64,000 bases of DNA, taken from assembly GCF_047946665.1 (NCBI RefSeq), contig NZ_CP172312.1, positions 3,844,001 through 3,908,000 of the forward strand, read 5' to 3'. The DNA is from Allohahella sp002354735. GTDB lineage: Bacteria; Pseudomonadota; Gammaproteobacteria; Pseudomonadales; Oleiphilaceae. The notes under the pieces are model-generated. The model made no database searches, was not told the origin of the DNA, and saw only the letters and a program-made list of their open reading frames with translations. The position numbers and the translations under genes were made by a program. This document shows positions 63,656 to 64,000 of this stretch, piece by piece (positions within the stretch are counted from its first letter, which is position 1; each line of letters starts with the position of its first letter).

Positions 63656-64000
63656 TTGTTTGGAAAATTGATCGCAGGCCTTCTGGGCTATCTCGTACTG
63701 GGTATTCCAGGACTAATTCTCGGTCTGCTCATAGGTCACCTCTTCGACAAGGGCCTCGCAGGCATCGCCGCCGATCCACGTCTGTCAGACCCTGTGTACC
63801 GAGCCAAGGTGGAGGCCAGTTTTTTCCGCCTCAGTTTCCAGATGCTCGGTGCCATGGCCAAGGCCGATGGCCGCGTCAGTGAAGCCGAGCTTAACGCAGC
63901 CCGAGCCCTCATGCAGCGGATGAACCTGGATGAGCAGCGTACGGCTGAAGCCATGACTGCGTTCAATGCAGGCAAGAGCCCGGACTTTGATCTCGATGCG
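63656..64000 (+). CDS. djlA: Co-chaperone DjlA (3' end outside window)
   Basis: 115 residues are visible and the frame runs off the window. The N-terminal membrane segment is GLLGYLVLGIPGLILGLLIG, followed by HLFDKGL and a TerB-like domain (FFRLSFQMLGAMAKADGRVS), as in DjlA. The J-domain should lie beyond the end. The TTG at 63656 has GAGGA at 8 nt spacing; an in-frame ATG at 63635 inside the preceding gene has no ribosome-binding site. Confidence 0.85.
   Translation, partial: MFGKLIAGLLGYLVLGIPGLILGLLIGHLFDKGLAGIAADPRLSDPVYRAKVEASFFRLSFQMLGAMAKADGRVSEAELNAARALMQRMNLDEQRTAEAMTAFNAGKSPDFDLDA

Overview
The window is chromosomal DNA of a gammaproteobacterium. The gene order pilG-pilH-pilI-pilJ-pilK-chpA-chpB-chpC, divergent from gshB-tonB-yqgF-pyrR-pyrB-pyrC', follows the Pseudomonas twitching-motility/pyrimidine locus. 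The blocks yrfG-hslR-hslO-pckA and rsmD/ftsY-ftsE-ftsX-rpoH are classical gammaproteobacterial synteny. The DNA is moderately GC-rich. GTG and especially TTG starts are frequent. A PEP-CTERM-like surface protein and a TRAP T-component-like lipoprotein suggest a free-living, perhaps marine or surface-associated bacterium. I do not assign a genus. I see no tRNA, rRNA, insertion sequence, prophage or CRISPR array.

Layout. 1-3.8 kb: a tightly overlapping lipid-modification operon (DUF1365, cyclopropane-fatty-acid-synthase-like methyltransferase, DUF1295 membrane protein, second CFA-like methyltransferase). A sensor kinase follows 9 nt later, and its likely response regulator faces it tail to tail. 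6.1-8.4 kb: zwf-pgl (oxidative pentose phosphate or Entner-Doudoroff entry). 8.5-14.4 kb: small membrane protein, lipoprotein, RND/MMPL exporter, and a GGDEF-EAL protein whose 3' end overlaps the exporter gene by 78 bp. 14.4-16.6 kb: gene-poor, AT-richer stretch with one doubtful small gene and an exosortase-dependent-type surface protein. 16.6-20.9 kb: diguanylate cyclase, NfeD, slipin, Atm1-type ABC exporter. 21-24.3 kb: trhO, rlmJ, folM, folE. A 59-residue cysteine-containing protein and an AraC regulator follow.

25.8-41.9 kb (minus strand): the complete Pil-Chp chemosensory cluster controlling type IV pili, with znuC-znuB attached to its 3' end. Its central kinase ChpA is 2792 residues long, with seven canonical HTLKG phosphotransfer motifs plus an eighth HG motif at H52, three degenerate modules, a CheA core, a CheW domain and a receiver. 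Signals would run from PilJ through PilI/ChpC to ChpA and on to PilG (D58) and PilH (D52), with PilK and ChpB as adaptation enzymes. The upstream region carries a good CRP/Vfr-like site. Hairpins lie in the pilG-pilH and pilJ-pilK gaps.

42.3-51.4 kb: gshB, tonB3-like, yqgF, pyrR, pyrB, a catalytically dead dihydroorotase homologue, a membrane helix-hairpin-helix protein, then a two-gene TRAP-like system (lipoprotein plus fused QM permease). 51.5-64 kb: pckA, hslO, hslR, yrfG, cysQ, a small secreted protein, mutM, rsmD, ftsY (with an N-terminal membrane segment), ftsE, ftsX (with a repeat-containing N-terminal extension), rpoH, a beta-hydroxyacid dehydrogenase and the start of djlA.

The best candidates for something under-described are the two-methyltransferase lipid operon with its own kinase, the enlarged ChpA with its RNA hairpins and znuCB appendage, the DctP-less TRAP pair, and the 59-residue protein at 24.4 kb.
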